Positions 1 to 7,122 of a stretch of DNA of 11,320 nt are shown here, in pieces. The stretch is taken from assembly GCA_937894495.1 (NCBI GenBank), contig CALCRR010000293.1, forward strand, positions 1 to 11,320, written 5' to 3'. The notes under the pieces were generated by a model that saw only the letters and a list, made by a program, of their open reading frames with translations, searched no databases and had not been told where the DNA came from. The DNA comes from an uncultured Ruminococcus sp. Its GTDB lineage: Bacteria > Bacillota > Clostridia > Oscillospirales > Ruminococcaceae. Every line of letters begins with the position of its first letter. Within the stretch, counting starts at the first letter, position 1. Made by a program: the position numbers and the translations under genes.

Positions 1-62
1 ATTTTTTATTTTTGCCTGCGCCTTTCCGGCAAGGTTTAATTGGGGGAGCAATAGCGGCGTAA
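1..62 (+). other. Possible 3' tail of an upstream gene (uncertain)
   Basis: From the window edge to a TAA at 60-62 one plus-strand frame is open and reads FLFLPAPFRQGLIGGAIAA. The hydrophobic, glycine/alanine-rich end would fit the C-terminus of a membrane protein. It is only about 20 codons long and I cannot assign it to a family, so it may be chance. No clear intrinsic terminator lies between it and the pth promoter. Confidence 0.2.
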
Positions 63-81
63 GTGGAGGAAATAAACAGAT

Positions 82-110
82 TTGACAAATTTGATGAAGC
101 ATGATATAAT
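82..110 (+). promoter_or_regulatory. Consensus sigma-A promoter of pth-mfd
   Basis: TTGACA at 82-87 and TATAAT at 105-110 are both perfect consensus hexamers with the optimal 17-nt spacer. Transcription would start near 117, giving a leader of about 65 nt before the pth start codon. A promoter this strong is notable for two housekeeping genes. Confidence 0.88.
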
Positions 111-127
111 ATCTAAAAAACCGAACA

Positions 128-150
128 CCCCGACCCTGACAAAGTCGGGG
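128..150 (+). promoter_or_regulatory. Leader hairpin upstream of pth, possible attenuator
   Basis: CCCCGAC (128-134) pairs with GTCGGGG (144-150) around a 9-nt loop, a GC-rich 7-bp stem about 10 nt after the predicted transcription start. It is followed by ATTTTGTG, so only four consecutive U residues, which makes it a weak terminator at best. It could attenuate the strong promoter or stabilise the 5' end of the mRNA; the sequence does not decide which. Confidence 0.5.
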
Positions 151-182
151 ATTTTGTGCGTGATAAATAAGGAGAGATAAAA

Positions 183-806
183 ATGAGCATATGGGACGTT
201 TTTAACAGGATATCGTCGGAAAACGGCGCTAAGGGCGCTAAGCCCGAATATATAATAGCAGGACTGGGAAACCCCGGCATTCAGTATGAGGGCACCAGAC
301 ATAATGCAGGTTTTATGGCAATTTCCGCGCTGGAAAAGAAGTATGATATCAGTGTGAGCTCCCATAAATTCAAAGCGCTGGTGGCTAATGCCGTTATAGG
401 CGGCAAAAACTGCCTTGTGATGAAGCCCGAGACCTATATGAACTTAAGCGGTGACGCCATTGACCAAGCTATGAGCTTTTATAAGATACCCCTTGAAAAT
501 GTGATAGTCATTTTTGACGATATATCACTGGAGCCGGGGCAGATAAGGATAAGGCGCAAAGGCTCGGCAGGGGGGCATAACGGGCTTAAAAGCATTATCG
601 CCCAGTGCGGCGGCGAGGATTTTCCCAGAATAAAAATAGGTGTGGGCAAAAAGCCAAGACCCGACTACGATCTGGCAGACTGGGTGCTCTCACGCTTTAA
701 CGACGACGACAGGAAAAAGCTGGAGGACGTAATGCCAAAGGTCTGCGCCGCAGCCGAGCTCATGGTGCAGGGCGAGATATCCGAAGCGATGAACAAATTC
801 AACTAG
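183..806 (+). CDS. pth: Peptidyl-tRNA hydrolase
   Basis: This cytoplasmic enzyme hydrolyses peptidyl-tRNAs that drop off ribosomes, freeing the tRNA for reuse. The 207-residue protein carries the family landmarks: GLGNPG near residues 27-32 with Asn30, the catalytic-type His40 in TRHNAG, KPETYMNLSG at 81-90, FDDISLEPG at 111-119 with Asp112, and GGHNG at 130-134 with Asn133. These align with the E. coli Pth active-site residues Asn10, His20, Met67/Asn68, Asp93 and Asn114. The protein has about 20 extra N-terminal residues before the usual start of the fold. The start at 183 is supported by AAGGAG at 169-174 with an 8-nt spacer. It is first in an operon with mfd, whose start lies 11 nt after the pth stop. 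The pth-mfd pairing is common in Firmicutes. Confidence 0.97.
   Translation: MSIWDVFNRISSENGAKGAKPEYIIAGLGNPGIQYEGTRHNAGFMAISALEKKYDISVSSHKFKALVANAVIGGKNCLVMKPETYMNLSGDAIDQAMSFYKIPLENVIVIFDDISLEPGQIRIRRKGSAGGHNGLKSIIAQCGGEDFPRIKIGVGKKPRPDYDLADWVLSRFNDDDRKKLEDVMPKVCAAAELMVQGEISEAMNKFN
225..242 (+). repeat. Perfect 9-bp tandem duplication within pth
   Basis: GGCGCTAAG occurs twice in direct succession (225-233 and 234-242). It encodes the repeated Gly-Ala-Lys in the N-terminal extension of Pth, just ahead of the conserved fold. The unit is a multiple of three, so copy-number changes would keep the frame. Confidence 0.85.
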
Positions 807-817
807 GCGGGGTACTG

Positions 818-3800
818 ATGAACAGCATATTTTACGACATATCAAACAAACTGGATTTTGGCAGAGATATCAAAAACTGCCTTATCAAAGGCTATACCCC
901 TGCGGCGGTAACGGGGGTATCTGGAATACACAAGGCTATGCTGGCTGCCGACCTTTCAAGGCTGGGCAGCTGCCTTATCATCTGCGATGATGAAGCCTCT
1001 GCCACCAGAATGATAAGCGATATAAACGAAATGGCTGGTGAGCAGACAGGCTGCGTTTTTCCTGCCAAAGACCTTAATTTCGCTTTTCTGGAGGGCATTT
1101 CCCGTGAGTATGAGCATAAGCGTATCGAGGCTCTCTCGGGGATAATGTCGGGAAAATTCAGGATAATGGCTGCAAGTGTCGAAGCCTGCCTGCAGGGCAC
1201 TGTTCCCCCAAGGGTGCTCAAAGAGTATTCATTTGAGATAAAATCAGGGGGTGAGCTGTCCCTTGACGAGCTGCAAAAAAGGCTCATAGCAGCAGGCTAT
1301 TCGCGAACAGACCAGGTGGAGGGGCAGGCACAGTTTTCGGTAAGGGGCTCTATAATAGATATTTTTCCCGTGCAGGACACCCACCCTGTGCGTATCGAGC
1401 TTTGGGGCGACGAGGTGGACACACTTTCCTATTTCGACACCGAGAGCCAGCGCAGGACACAGAGTATCGAAAGCATAATGATATTCCCTGCCTTGGAGAT
1501 AATCTTCCCCTCAGACGATGAGCTGGTATCAGCCCTTGAAAAGCTGGCAAAATCGGTCAGGGGCAGGCAGACTGACAAGATACGTGAGCATATCTACAAG
1601 GACATCGACGCCGTAAAAAGCGGCATGAGCCTTACAAATTCAGATAAATACTACACCGTGGCTTATGAGGAGACAGCCACTGTTTTTGACTATTTCCAAA
1701 GCGGCTTCTGCGTGGTGAGCGAGTATTCAAACTGTATCGAAAAGGGCAGAGCGGTGCTGGCACAGCTGGCTGAGGACCTTAAAATGCTTTACAGCGACGG
1801 CATAATGTTCAAACGGCTGGACGGCTTTTATCTTGATCTTGGCAAGCTTGAAAGCAAAGTGACTTCAATGCGGTGCGTTTTTCTTGATACCTTCATGCGC
1901 TCAAACAACGGCATAAAGTTCAAAAAGCTTATCAATACCGACTGCCGTCAGACAGCGGTGTGGGGCGGCAGCATTATTAATCTGGAGGAGGAGCTTAAAA
2001 CCCTCTGCGCAGACGGCTACTGCACCGTGGTGCTGGCAGGCTCTGAAAAGACCGTGCCTATAATAGTCAAGGACCTTTGCGACGAGGGCATAAATGCGCA
2101 GGTGATGACCGAGAGCTCACAGATAGCAGGCGGTATAGTTTATGTGCGCACAGGCAGCCTTTCGGCAGGGTTTGACTACCCCGATATAAAATGCGCAGCC
2201 ATAACCCAGATGAAGTCGATGACCGCCAAGCGCAAAAAGCCCAAGCACAAGGCAGGCGAGGAGATAAAGAGCCTTTCGGACATACACAGCGGCGACCTTG
2301 TGGTGCATTCGATGTACGGCATTGGCAGGTTTCAGGGCATACGCAACCTTGAGACTAACGGGGTGAAAAAGGACTACATAACCATAAGCTACGCAGGCAC
2401 CGATGTGCTTTATGTGCCTGTCACCCAGCTGGATCTGGTATCAAAATACATAGGTCCGGGGGACGACGGCATTGTCAAGCTCAACAAGCTCAACTCCACT
2501 GAGTGGACGAGGACACGCAGCAAGGTAAGGGCTTCGGTGAAGGATATGGCTGAGGAGCTCACCAAGCTTTATGCACAGCGGCAGGCTGCAAAGGGCTATG
2601 CATTTTCTCAGGACGATGACTGGCAGCTGGATTTTGAGGAGCGCTTTGATTATCAGGAGACTGACGACCAGCTGCGGTCGATACAGGAGATAAAGGAGGA
2701 TATGCAGAAGTCTGTGCCTATGGACAGACTCCTCTGCGGCGATGTGGGCTTCGGCAAGACCGAGGTGGCGCTGCGTGCAGCCTTTAAATGCATGAACGAC
2801 GGCAAGCAGTGCGCTATATTAGTACCCACAACGGTGCTGGCATGGCAGCATTACCAGACTGCGGTAAAGCGCTTTGAGAAGTTCCCCTTTAAGGTGGAGC
2901 TGCTTTCACGCTTTCGCAAGCCAAAGGAGCAGCAGGCGATAGTGAGAGAGCTCAAAAGAGGCACTATCGACCTTATCATAGGCACCCACAGGCTGGTATC
3001 AAAGGACGTTGAGTTCAAGGACTTAGGGCTTGCCATAATAGACGAGGAACAGCGCTTCGGTGTGGCTCACAAGGAAAAATTCAAGGAAGCCCACCACGGT
3101 GTTGATATACTCACCCTCTCGGCTACCCCCATACCGAGAACGCTTAACATGGCGCTCAGCGGCATTAGAGATATGTCGGTGATAGAAGAAGCCCCTATGG
3201 ACAGACACCCTGTGCAGACCTATGTTATCGAGCATAACGCCGCAGTGGTGGCTCAGGCGATAAGCAAGGAACTGAGAAGGGGCGGTCAGGTATACTACAT
3301 ACACAACAGGATAGACAACATACAGCGCACCGTGATAAAGCTGCGTGAGCTGATACCCGAAGCCAGGATAGCCGTTGCCCACGGTCAGATAGGCGAAAAC
3401 GAGCTTTCCGAGATCTGGCGGCAGGTGGTGGAGCATGAGATAGATGTGCTTGTGTGCACCACCCTTATCGAAACGGGAGTAGATGTGCCAAACGTCAACA
3501 CCCTTATCATCGAGGACGCAGACCGTCTGGGACTTTCCCAGCTTTACCAGCTGAGGGGCAGGGTGGGCAGATCAAACAGGCGAGCCTTTGCCTACTTCAC
3601 GTTCCGCAGGGGCAAGGTGCTGTCTGAGGACGCTGCCAAAAGGCTGGAGGCTATCAAGCAGTTCACCCAGTTCGGCTCGGGCTTTCACATCGCCCTGAGA
3701 GATCTGGAGATAAGGGGCGCAGGCTCTATACTCAGCGGCAGGCAGCACGGTCACATGGAGGCTGTGGGCTACGATATGTATTTAAGGCTTTTAAATGAAG

Positions 3801-4276
3801 CCATTGCCGAGCAGAAGGGCGAGGAGCTCCCCCGCTCCCCCGAGGACTGCCTTGTGGATATCTCCATAAACGCATATATCCCCGAAAACTACATCGAAAA
3901 CTCAGCCCAGCGCATTGACGCCTACCGAAAGATAGCCTCAATAACCACAGCCGAGGACTCCTCAGACGTTATCGACGAGCTGATAGACCGCTACGGCGAG
4001 CCCCCCACGGCAGTAATGGGTCTTATAAACGTAGCCCTCACCAGAAACTCGGCGTCGGCTATCGGTATAAGAGAGATAAAGCAGGCAGGGGATAAAATGG
4101 AGTTTTACATAAACACTCTTGAACCCAGCCAGATACAGGCGCTTATGCAGACCTACAAAAACCGCCTGAAATTCACCGACGCTGCCAAGCCATATTTCAC
4201 CATAACCGCCGATAAAAAGCAAAAGCCCCAGGAGCTTATGCAGGAGGTTGTCTCCCAGCTGGCAGCAGAAAACTGA
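818..4276 (+). CDS. mfd: Transcription-repair coupling factor Mfd
   Basis: Mfd is an ATP-driven DNA translocase that pushes stalled RNA polymerase off lesions and recruits UvrA for nucleotide excision repair. The 1152 residues match the family's usual length of about 1150. In order I see: a UvrB-like N-terminal module (FSVRGSIIDIFP and RIELWGDEVD at about 170-200); a CarD-like RNA-polymerase-interaction domain (HSGDLVVHSMYGIGRFQGI, about 487-545); a RecG-type helicase core with Walker A GDVGFGKT (641-648), Walker B DEEQRFG (742-748), SATPIPRT (768-775), TLIETGVDVPN (about 881-891) and QLRGRVGRS (911-919); the post-helicase RLEAIKQF...DLEIRGAGS segment (about 940-975); and the C-terminal TRCF domain, from about 1000. 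No frameshift or missing motif is visible. The ATG at 818 follows a weak GGCGGGG and lies 11 nt after pth, so the gene is probably co-transcribed and partly translationally coupled. Confidence 0.98.
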   Translation: MNSIFYDISNKLDFGRDIKNCLIKGYTPAAVTGVSGIHKAMLAADLSRLGSCLIICDDEASATRMISDINEMAGEQTGCVFPAKDLNFAFLEGISREYEHKRIEALSGIMSGKFRIMAASVEACLQGTVPPRVLKEYSFEIKSGGELSLDELQKRLIAAGYSRTDQVEGQAQFSVRGSIIDIFPVQDTHPVRIELWGDEVDTLSYFDTESQRRTQSIESIMIFPALEIIFPSDDELVSALEKLAKSVRGRQTDKIREHIYKDIDAVKSGMSLTNSDKYYTVAYEETATVFDYFQSGFCVVSEYSNCIEKGRAVLAQLAEDLKMLYSDGIMFKRLDGFYLDLGKLESKVTSMRCVFLDTFMRSNNGIKFKKLINTDCRQTAVWGGSIINLEEELKTLCADGYCTVVLAGSEKTVPIIVKDLCDEGINAQVMTESSQIAGGIVYVRTGSLSAGFDYPDIKCAAITQMKSMTAKRKKPKHKAGEEIKSLSDIHSGDLVVHSMYGIGRFQGIRNLETNGVKKDYITISYAGTDVLYVPVTQLDLVSKYIGPGDDGIVKLNKLNSTEWTRTRSKVRASVKDMAEELTKLYAQRQAAKGYAFSQDDDWQLDFEERFDYQETDDQLRSIQEIKEDMQKSVPMDRLLCGDVGFGKTEVALRAAFKCMNDGKQCAILVPTTVLAWQHYQTAVKRFEKFPFKVELLSRFRKPKEQQAIVRELKRGTIDLIIGTHRLVSKDVEFKDLGLAIIDEEQRFGVAHKEKFKEAHHGVDILTLSATPIPRTLNMALSGIRDMSVIEEAPMDRHPVQTYVIEHNAAVVAQAISKELRRGGQVYYIHNRIDNIQRTVIKLRELIPEARIAVAHGQIGENELSEIWRQVVEHEIDVLVCTTLIETGVDVPNVNTLIIEDADRLGLSQLYQLRGRVGRSNRRAFAYFTFRRGKVLSEDAAKRLEAIKQFTQFGSGFHIALRDLEIRGAGSILSGRQHGHMEAVGYDMYLRLLNEAIAEQKGEELPRSPEDCLVDISINAYIPENYIENSAQRIDAYRKIASITTAEDSSDVIDELIDRYGEPPTAVMGLINVALTRNSASAIGIREIKQAGDKMEFYINTLEPSQIQALMQTYKNRLKFTDAAKPYFTITADKKQKPQELMQEVVSQLAAEN

Positions 4277-4312
4277 TATTTTTCGGTGCGGTCACACCGT
4301 ATTCAGGGCATA

Positions 4313-4347
4313 AAAAAGCAGGGTAGTCATTGACCGCCCTGCTTTTT
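4313..4347. terminator. Bidirectional intrinsic terminator between mfd and secF
   Basis: AAAAAGCAGGG (4313-4323) pairs with CCCTGCTTTTT (4337-4347) around a 13-nt loop. The stem is flanked by A-runs and T-runs, so it has a U-tract on both strands and can end both mfd (plus) and secDF (minus). It lies 36 nt after the mfd stop and 17 nt beyond the secF stop, as expected for convergent genes. A smaller hairpin (CGGTG 4284-4288 with CACCG 4295-4299) precedes it. Confidence 0.9.
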
Positions 4348-4364
4348 GGTTTTAAGCACAATAA

Positions 4365-5342
4365 TTATCTTCTGCCTTTTCTCTCAGGCTGCTTGCTCTT
4401 TTTGCTCTTCTTGGGGTTGTTTTCTCTGTGGCGTCTCCACATTACCCAAAGGGTGGGAGCTATGCAGTTTGAGGAATACACACCTGCCAGCATACCGATT
4501 ATCAGGGGGAATGCAAAGCTGATGATAGATGATACGCCGTAGATAAGGCATACTATGCATACGACTGCCATTGCCGCAACGGTGGTGACAGTGGTGTGTA
4601 TCGACCTGCCCAGGGTCTGTGTGACGGAGAGGTTCACAAGCTCCTCTATCTCCATCTTTTTGCCCAGCAGGTTCTGGTTCTCTCTTATTCTGTCGTAGAT
4701 GATGATAGTTGCGTTTATGGAGTAACCCAGAATGGTCAGCAGAACTGCCATGAAGTTTGCGTTGATATCAAAGCGGCAGATAACGAATGTGCCGTATACC
4801 ATGCAAAGGTCGTGCAGCAGTGCAACTACCGAGAAGATACCTGCGGAGATACCGCCTATCTTCTTGAACCTGAAGCCGATATAGATTATGGTTATAACAG
4901 CCGCAAAAGCAACCGCTACCAGACATTTCAGGAAAAAGTCGAGGCCGTTTGAAGCGTTTACGTCGTTAGTCTCAAACAGCTCCAGCTCGTTATCGGGGAA
5001 GGCTGCCTGCAAAGCGTCTTTAAGGTCGTTCTGCGCCTGGTCGCTTATGCCCTTTTTAGATGAGAGCTGTATCTTTACAGTGGTCTGTGAGGTCGCAGTG
5101 TTCTCACCCGTGGTTACGGTTGAGGACTGTCCCAGCACGTCTGAGACCACCTTCTGCACATCGGCTGTCTTTACATCGCCTGTGTAGCTGTAGGTGAGTA
5201 TGGTACCGCCCTTGAACTGTATATCAACATTCAGACCCAGCACAAAGGTGAGTATCACAAATATAGCTATGAGGGTGAGGGATATGGTGTAGAACACCTT
5301 GCGGTGACCCACAACGTTCAGGGTTTTCTTTTCATTATTCAT
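4365..5342 (-). CDS. secF: Protein translocase subunit SecF
   Basis: SecF, with SecD, forms the proton-driven membrane complex that helps SecYEG pull exported proteins across the membrane. The 325-residue product has an N-terminal transmembrane helix, the periplasmic-type head with IQFKGGT, and five further helices including GYSINATIIIYDRIREN and QTLGRSIHTTVTT, followed by a Lys/Arg-rich tail. The length is close to E. coli SecF (323). I prefer the ATG at 5342-5340: GGAGGTG (5358-5352) sits 9 nt upstream, and the gene then overlaps the end of secD by 8 nt (ATGAATAA). An ATG at 5360 would give six more residues but would use that ribosome binding site as coding sequence. One oddity is that the transmembrane aspartate equivalent to E. 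coli SecF Asp213 is Ala211 here, while the equivalent of Arg247 (Arg246) is kept. Confidence 0.96.
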   Translation of the reverse strand: MNNEKKTLNVVGHRKVFYTISLTLIAIFVILTFVLGLNVDIQFKGGTILTYSYTGDVKTADVQKVVSDVLGQSSTVTTGENTATSQTTVKIQLSSKKGISDQAQNDLKDALQAAFPDNELELFETNDVNASNGLDFFLKCLVAVAFAAVITIIYIGFRFKKIGGISAGIFSVVALLHDLCMVYGTFVICRFDINANFMAVLLTILGYSINATIIIYDRIRENQNLLGKKMEIEELVNLSVTQTLGRSIHTTVTTVAAMAVVCIVCLIYGVSSIISFAFPLIIGMLAGVYSSNCIAPTLWVMWRRHRENNPKKSKKSKQPERKGRR

Positions 5343-6741
5343 TGCTTGCCACACCTCCATAAAGCTTACGGTTCTTAAAGCACTTGTACTTTGAAAGTGA
5401 AGAAAGCATCAGTCTTGAACAGAAGATACCGAACACGAAGTTGAGCACGATACCTACCAGCAGGGTGTAGCCCAGCGAGTAGATAGTACCTGCGGTAGAT
5501 GCGCCGAAGGCTGCGAAGAGGGGTCTGAGCAGTGTGCCGAAAACGCTGTCGGTAGGACCAAAAGCGCCCATAAGTATAACTGCCACGAACACAACGGTGA
5601 TGTTACCGTCGAACACTGCCGACCAGGCTCTCTTATAACCCAGCTCGATAGCGCCGTTAAGGGTCTTGCCGTTGTTAAGCTCTTCCTTTATTCTCTCTGA
5701 TACGATAACGTTGGCGTCAACGCCCATACCGATAGCAAGTATGATACCTGCGATACCGGGTATAGTCAGCGTGAAGCTTTCCAGGTTGCCAAAGAAGCCC
5801 GAAATGCAGGCAAGTGTGCCTGCTGCCTGTCCGAACAGTGCGATAGCTGCAACAAAGCCGGGCAGCTTGTAAATTATTATCATATATATAGCGATTATGA
5901 CAAATGCGATTATGCCTGCCATAGTCATTGCGCTCTTAGCGCCCTCGCCCAATGTAGCCGAGATGATGTTTGTGCTGGTAGTTTTAAGATTGAAGGGCAG
6001 AGCACCTGCGTTTATCTTATCAGCCAGCGACTTAGCCGACTCAAAATCAAAGCTTCCCGATATCTGGCAGCTGCCGTCGGTGATAGGCTCGTTTACGTTA
6101 GGTGCAGATATCATGTCGTCGTCCATCCATATGGATATCTGACCCGAGCCTGCCAGCTCGGTGGTGGCATCGGCAAAAGCCTGCTTGCCCGAATTGTTAA
6201 GCTCCAGACTGACCACATAGGTAAGGTTGCCCGTATCGGGGTCCTGTATCTGAACAGCCTCGGCGTGCTTGACGTCGGTACCTGTCAGCACGATATTTGC
6301 ATCGTCGCTGCCTGTTGCCTGCTCGGTACCCTTTACAAAGGTGAGCTGTGCAGTCTCGCCCAGCTCAGCGATAGCCTCCTCGGGGTCAAAGCTCTCCTCG
6401 CCCGACTGCCAGGGGAAGGATACCATTATCCTGTGCTTGGTATAGTCAGCATACACCTCATTATCGGTGATATTAAGGCTCACAAGACGCTGCTCGATAA
6501 CAGCCTTTGCTGCGTCCATCTCATCATCTGTGATCTTATCTGTGCCGCCCTCGATATCGGGCTCAAAGGTAGCGTTGACGCCGCCCTGTATATCTATGCC
6601 CCAGCGTATCTCATCAACGCCCTTGATATAGCTTGTCCGTATATCGCCATACTGGGTGTGTATACCTGCATAAGTCAGGTAGGCAAAGCCCAGAATACAT
6701 ATCAGCACGATAAAAAACACAGGTTTAGTAATTTTACGCAC
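5335..6741 (-). CDS. secD: Protein translocase subunit SecD
   Basis: SecD is the larger half of the SecDF export motor, an integral membrane RND-superfamily protein. The product of 468 residues has an N-terminal membrane anchor (VFFIVLICILGFAYLTYAG), the WGIDIQGG motif that opens the extracytoplasmic domain, a long external head, and a five-helix membrane domain with GIAGIILAIGMGVDANVIV. Asp342 in GVDANV matches the essential proton-relay aspartate (E. coli Asp519, Thermus Asp340). I chose the GTG at 6741-6739 because AAGGAGG (6759-6753) lies 11 nt upstream. An in-frame ATG at 6822 lies about at the predicted transcription start and would add 27 residues unlike the family. The length fits Firmicute SecD proteins, which are shorter than the 615-residue E. 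coli protein. It is translationally coupled to secF. No yajC is seen nearby. Confidence 0.96.
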   Translation of the reverse strand: MRKITKPVFFIVLICILGFAYLTYAGIHTQYGDIRTSYIKGVDEIRWGIDIQGGVNATFEPDIEGGTDKITDDEMDAAKAVIEQRLVSLNITDNEVYADYTKHRIMVSFPWQSGEESFDPEEAIAELGETAQLTFVKGTEQATGSDDANIVLTGTDVKHAEAVQIQDPDTGNLTYVVSLELNNSGKQAFADATTELAGSGQISIWMDDDMISAPNVNEPITDGSCQISGSFDFESAKSLADKINAGALPFNLKTTSTNIISATLGEGAKSAMTMAGIIAFVIIAIYMIIIYKLPGFVAAIALFGQAAGTLACISGFFGNLESFTLTIPGIAGIILAIGMGVDANVIVSERIKEELNNGKTLNGAIELGYKRAWSAVFDGNITVVFVAVILMGAFGPTDSVFGTLLRPLFAAFGASTAGTIYSLGYTLLVGIVLNFVFGIFCSRLMLSSLSKYKCFKNRKLYGGVASNE

Positions 6742-6832
6742 TTTGTATTTGTCCTCCTTTATAATTAAGATAATAAGGCGAGTCAGCAGCGATACGCCTG
6801 CCGCACACCTCAAAAAGCACATTCACCTATAC

Positions 6833-6861
6833 ATTATATAACTTTTTGCAGCAAAAGTCAA
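6833..6861 (-). promoter_or_regulatory. Promoter of secD-secF
   Basis: Reading the minus strand, TTGACT (6861-6856) and TATAAT (6838-6833) are separated by exactly 17 nt. Transcription would begin near 6826, about 85 nt before the GTG start of secD. Its position rules out the ATG at 6822 as a useful start. Confidence 0.85.
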
Positions 6862-6885
6862 TAGCTTAAAATAATTTTTTATTTC

Positions 6886-6949
6886 CCCCACCTATCGCAC
6901 TATTGTGGGGACTCGATATATTGCCTTTCCAACAATAGTGCGAAAGGCA
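6886..6949. repeat. Two hairpins with complementary loops
   Basis: Hairpin A pairs CCCCAC (6886-6891) with GTGGGG (6905-6910). Hairpin C pairs TGCCTTT (6922-6928) with AAAGGCA (6943-6949). The loop of A contains CGCACTATT and the loop of C contains AATAGTGCG, perfectly complementary over 9 nt. The same bases form an alternative 12-bp stem (6895-6906 with 6932-6943) that excludes both hairpins. It lies upstream of both the secD promoter and the first metG promoter, so its transcription is uncertain. Confidence 0.7.
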
Positions 6950-6953
6950 TGGG

Positions 6954-6969
6954 AAATGCACTTGCATTT
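6954..6969. promoter_or_regulatory. Palindrome over the metG -35 box, possible operator
   Basis: AAATGCA (6954-6960) and TGCATTT (6963-6969) form an inverted repeat with a 2-nt centre. It covers the -35 hexamer (6962-6967) of the predicted metG P1 promoter, a typical place for a repressor to bind. No regulator can be named from the sequence. Confidence 0.45.
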
Positions 6970-6990
6970 TACAAATAATTGTGTTATAAT
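6962..6990 (+). promoter_or_regulatory. metG promoter P1
   Basis: TTGCAT (6962-6967) and TATAAT (6985-6990) are separated by 17 nt. The start would be near 6997, leaving a leader of about 160 nt to metG that contains three hairpins. The -10 box lies inside the left arm of the inverted-repeat unit at 6982-7072. Confidence 0.7.
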
Positions 6991-7072
6991 AAAGCCAAAG
7001 CCCATGCTATCGCATGGACCGCAGAGCTAAAGCTCTGCTTGCAGGCTTAACGCCTGCAGCTTTATTGTAACA
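6982..7072. repeat. 91-bp inverted-repeat unit enclosing three hairpins (MITE-like)
   Basis: The ends are TGTTATAATAAAGC (6982-6995) and GCTTTATTGTAACA (7059-7072), complementary over 14 bp with one mismatch that is a G-U pair in RNA. Inside are three consecutive hairpins: CCATGC/GCATGG (7002-7017), GCAGAGC/GCTCTGC (7021-7038) and TGCAGGC/GCCTGCA (7040-7058). Together they would fold as a four-way cloverleaf-like junction. The compact architecture resembles a small non-autonomous repeat element. No clear target-site duplication is visible, and whether it recurs in the genome cannot be seen here. Confidence 0.6.
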
Positions 7073-7113
7073 TTTCGCCTCAGATCCCTTGCAAGCAAGA
7101 CCGTTCGGCTTCA

Positions 7114-7122
7114 TGTTATAAT
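7114..7122 (+). promoter_or_regulatory. Possible metG promoter P2 (extended -10)
   Basis: TGTTATAAT is an extended -10 (TG, one base, TATAAT at 7117-7122) 36 nt before the metG start. No convincing -35 hexamer is found at 17 nt. The sequence TGTTATAATAA also occurs at 6982-6992, in the left arm of the repeat unit. Confidence 0.45.

Noticed and set aside
14..24. GCCTGCGCCTT at the left end is repeated inverted at the right end (about 11310-11320).
   Set aside because: Matches of 11 bases are expected several times by chance in 11 kb, and they do not extend.
4330..4542. 70-residue hydrophobic open frame on the plus strand after mfd.
   Set aside because: It begins inside the terminator hairpin and runs antisense to the secF end; the hydrophobicity reflects the opposite strand.
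6265..6768. 167-residue open frame on the plus strand.
   Set aside because: It is antisense to secD throughout, has no ribosome binding site, and its composition is explained by the secD codons.
6742..6822. Longer SecD start at the ATG at 6822.
   Set aside because: It lies at the predicted transcription start, lacks a ribosome binding site, and adds residues unlike SecD, whereas the GTG at 6741 follows AAGGAGG.
7011..7026. TGGACCGC in the metG leader resembles the T-box core (TGGNACCGC).
   Set aside because: The spacing base is missing, it lies only about 20 nt after the P1 start, and no specifier stem, antiterminator or following terminator is present.
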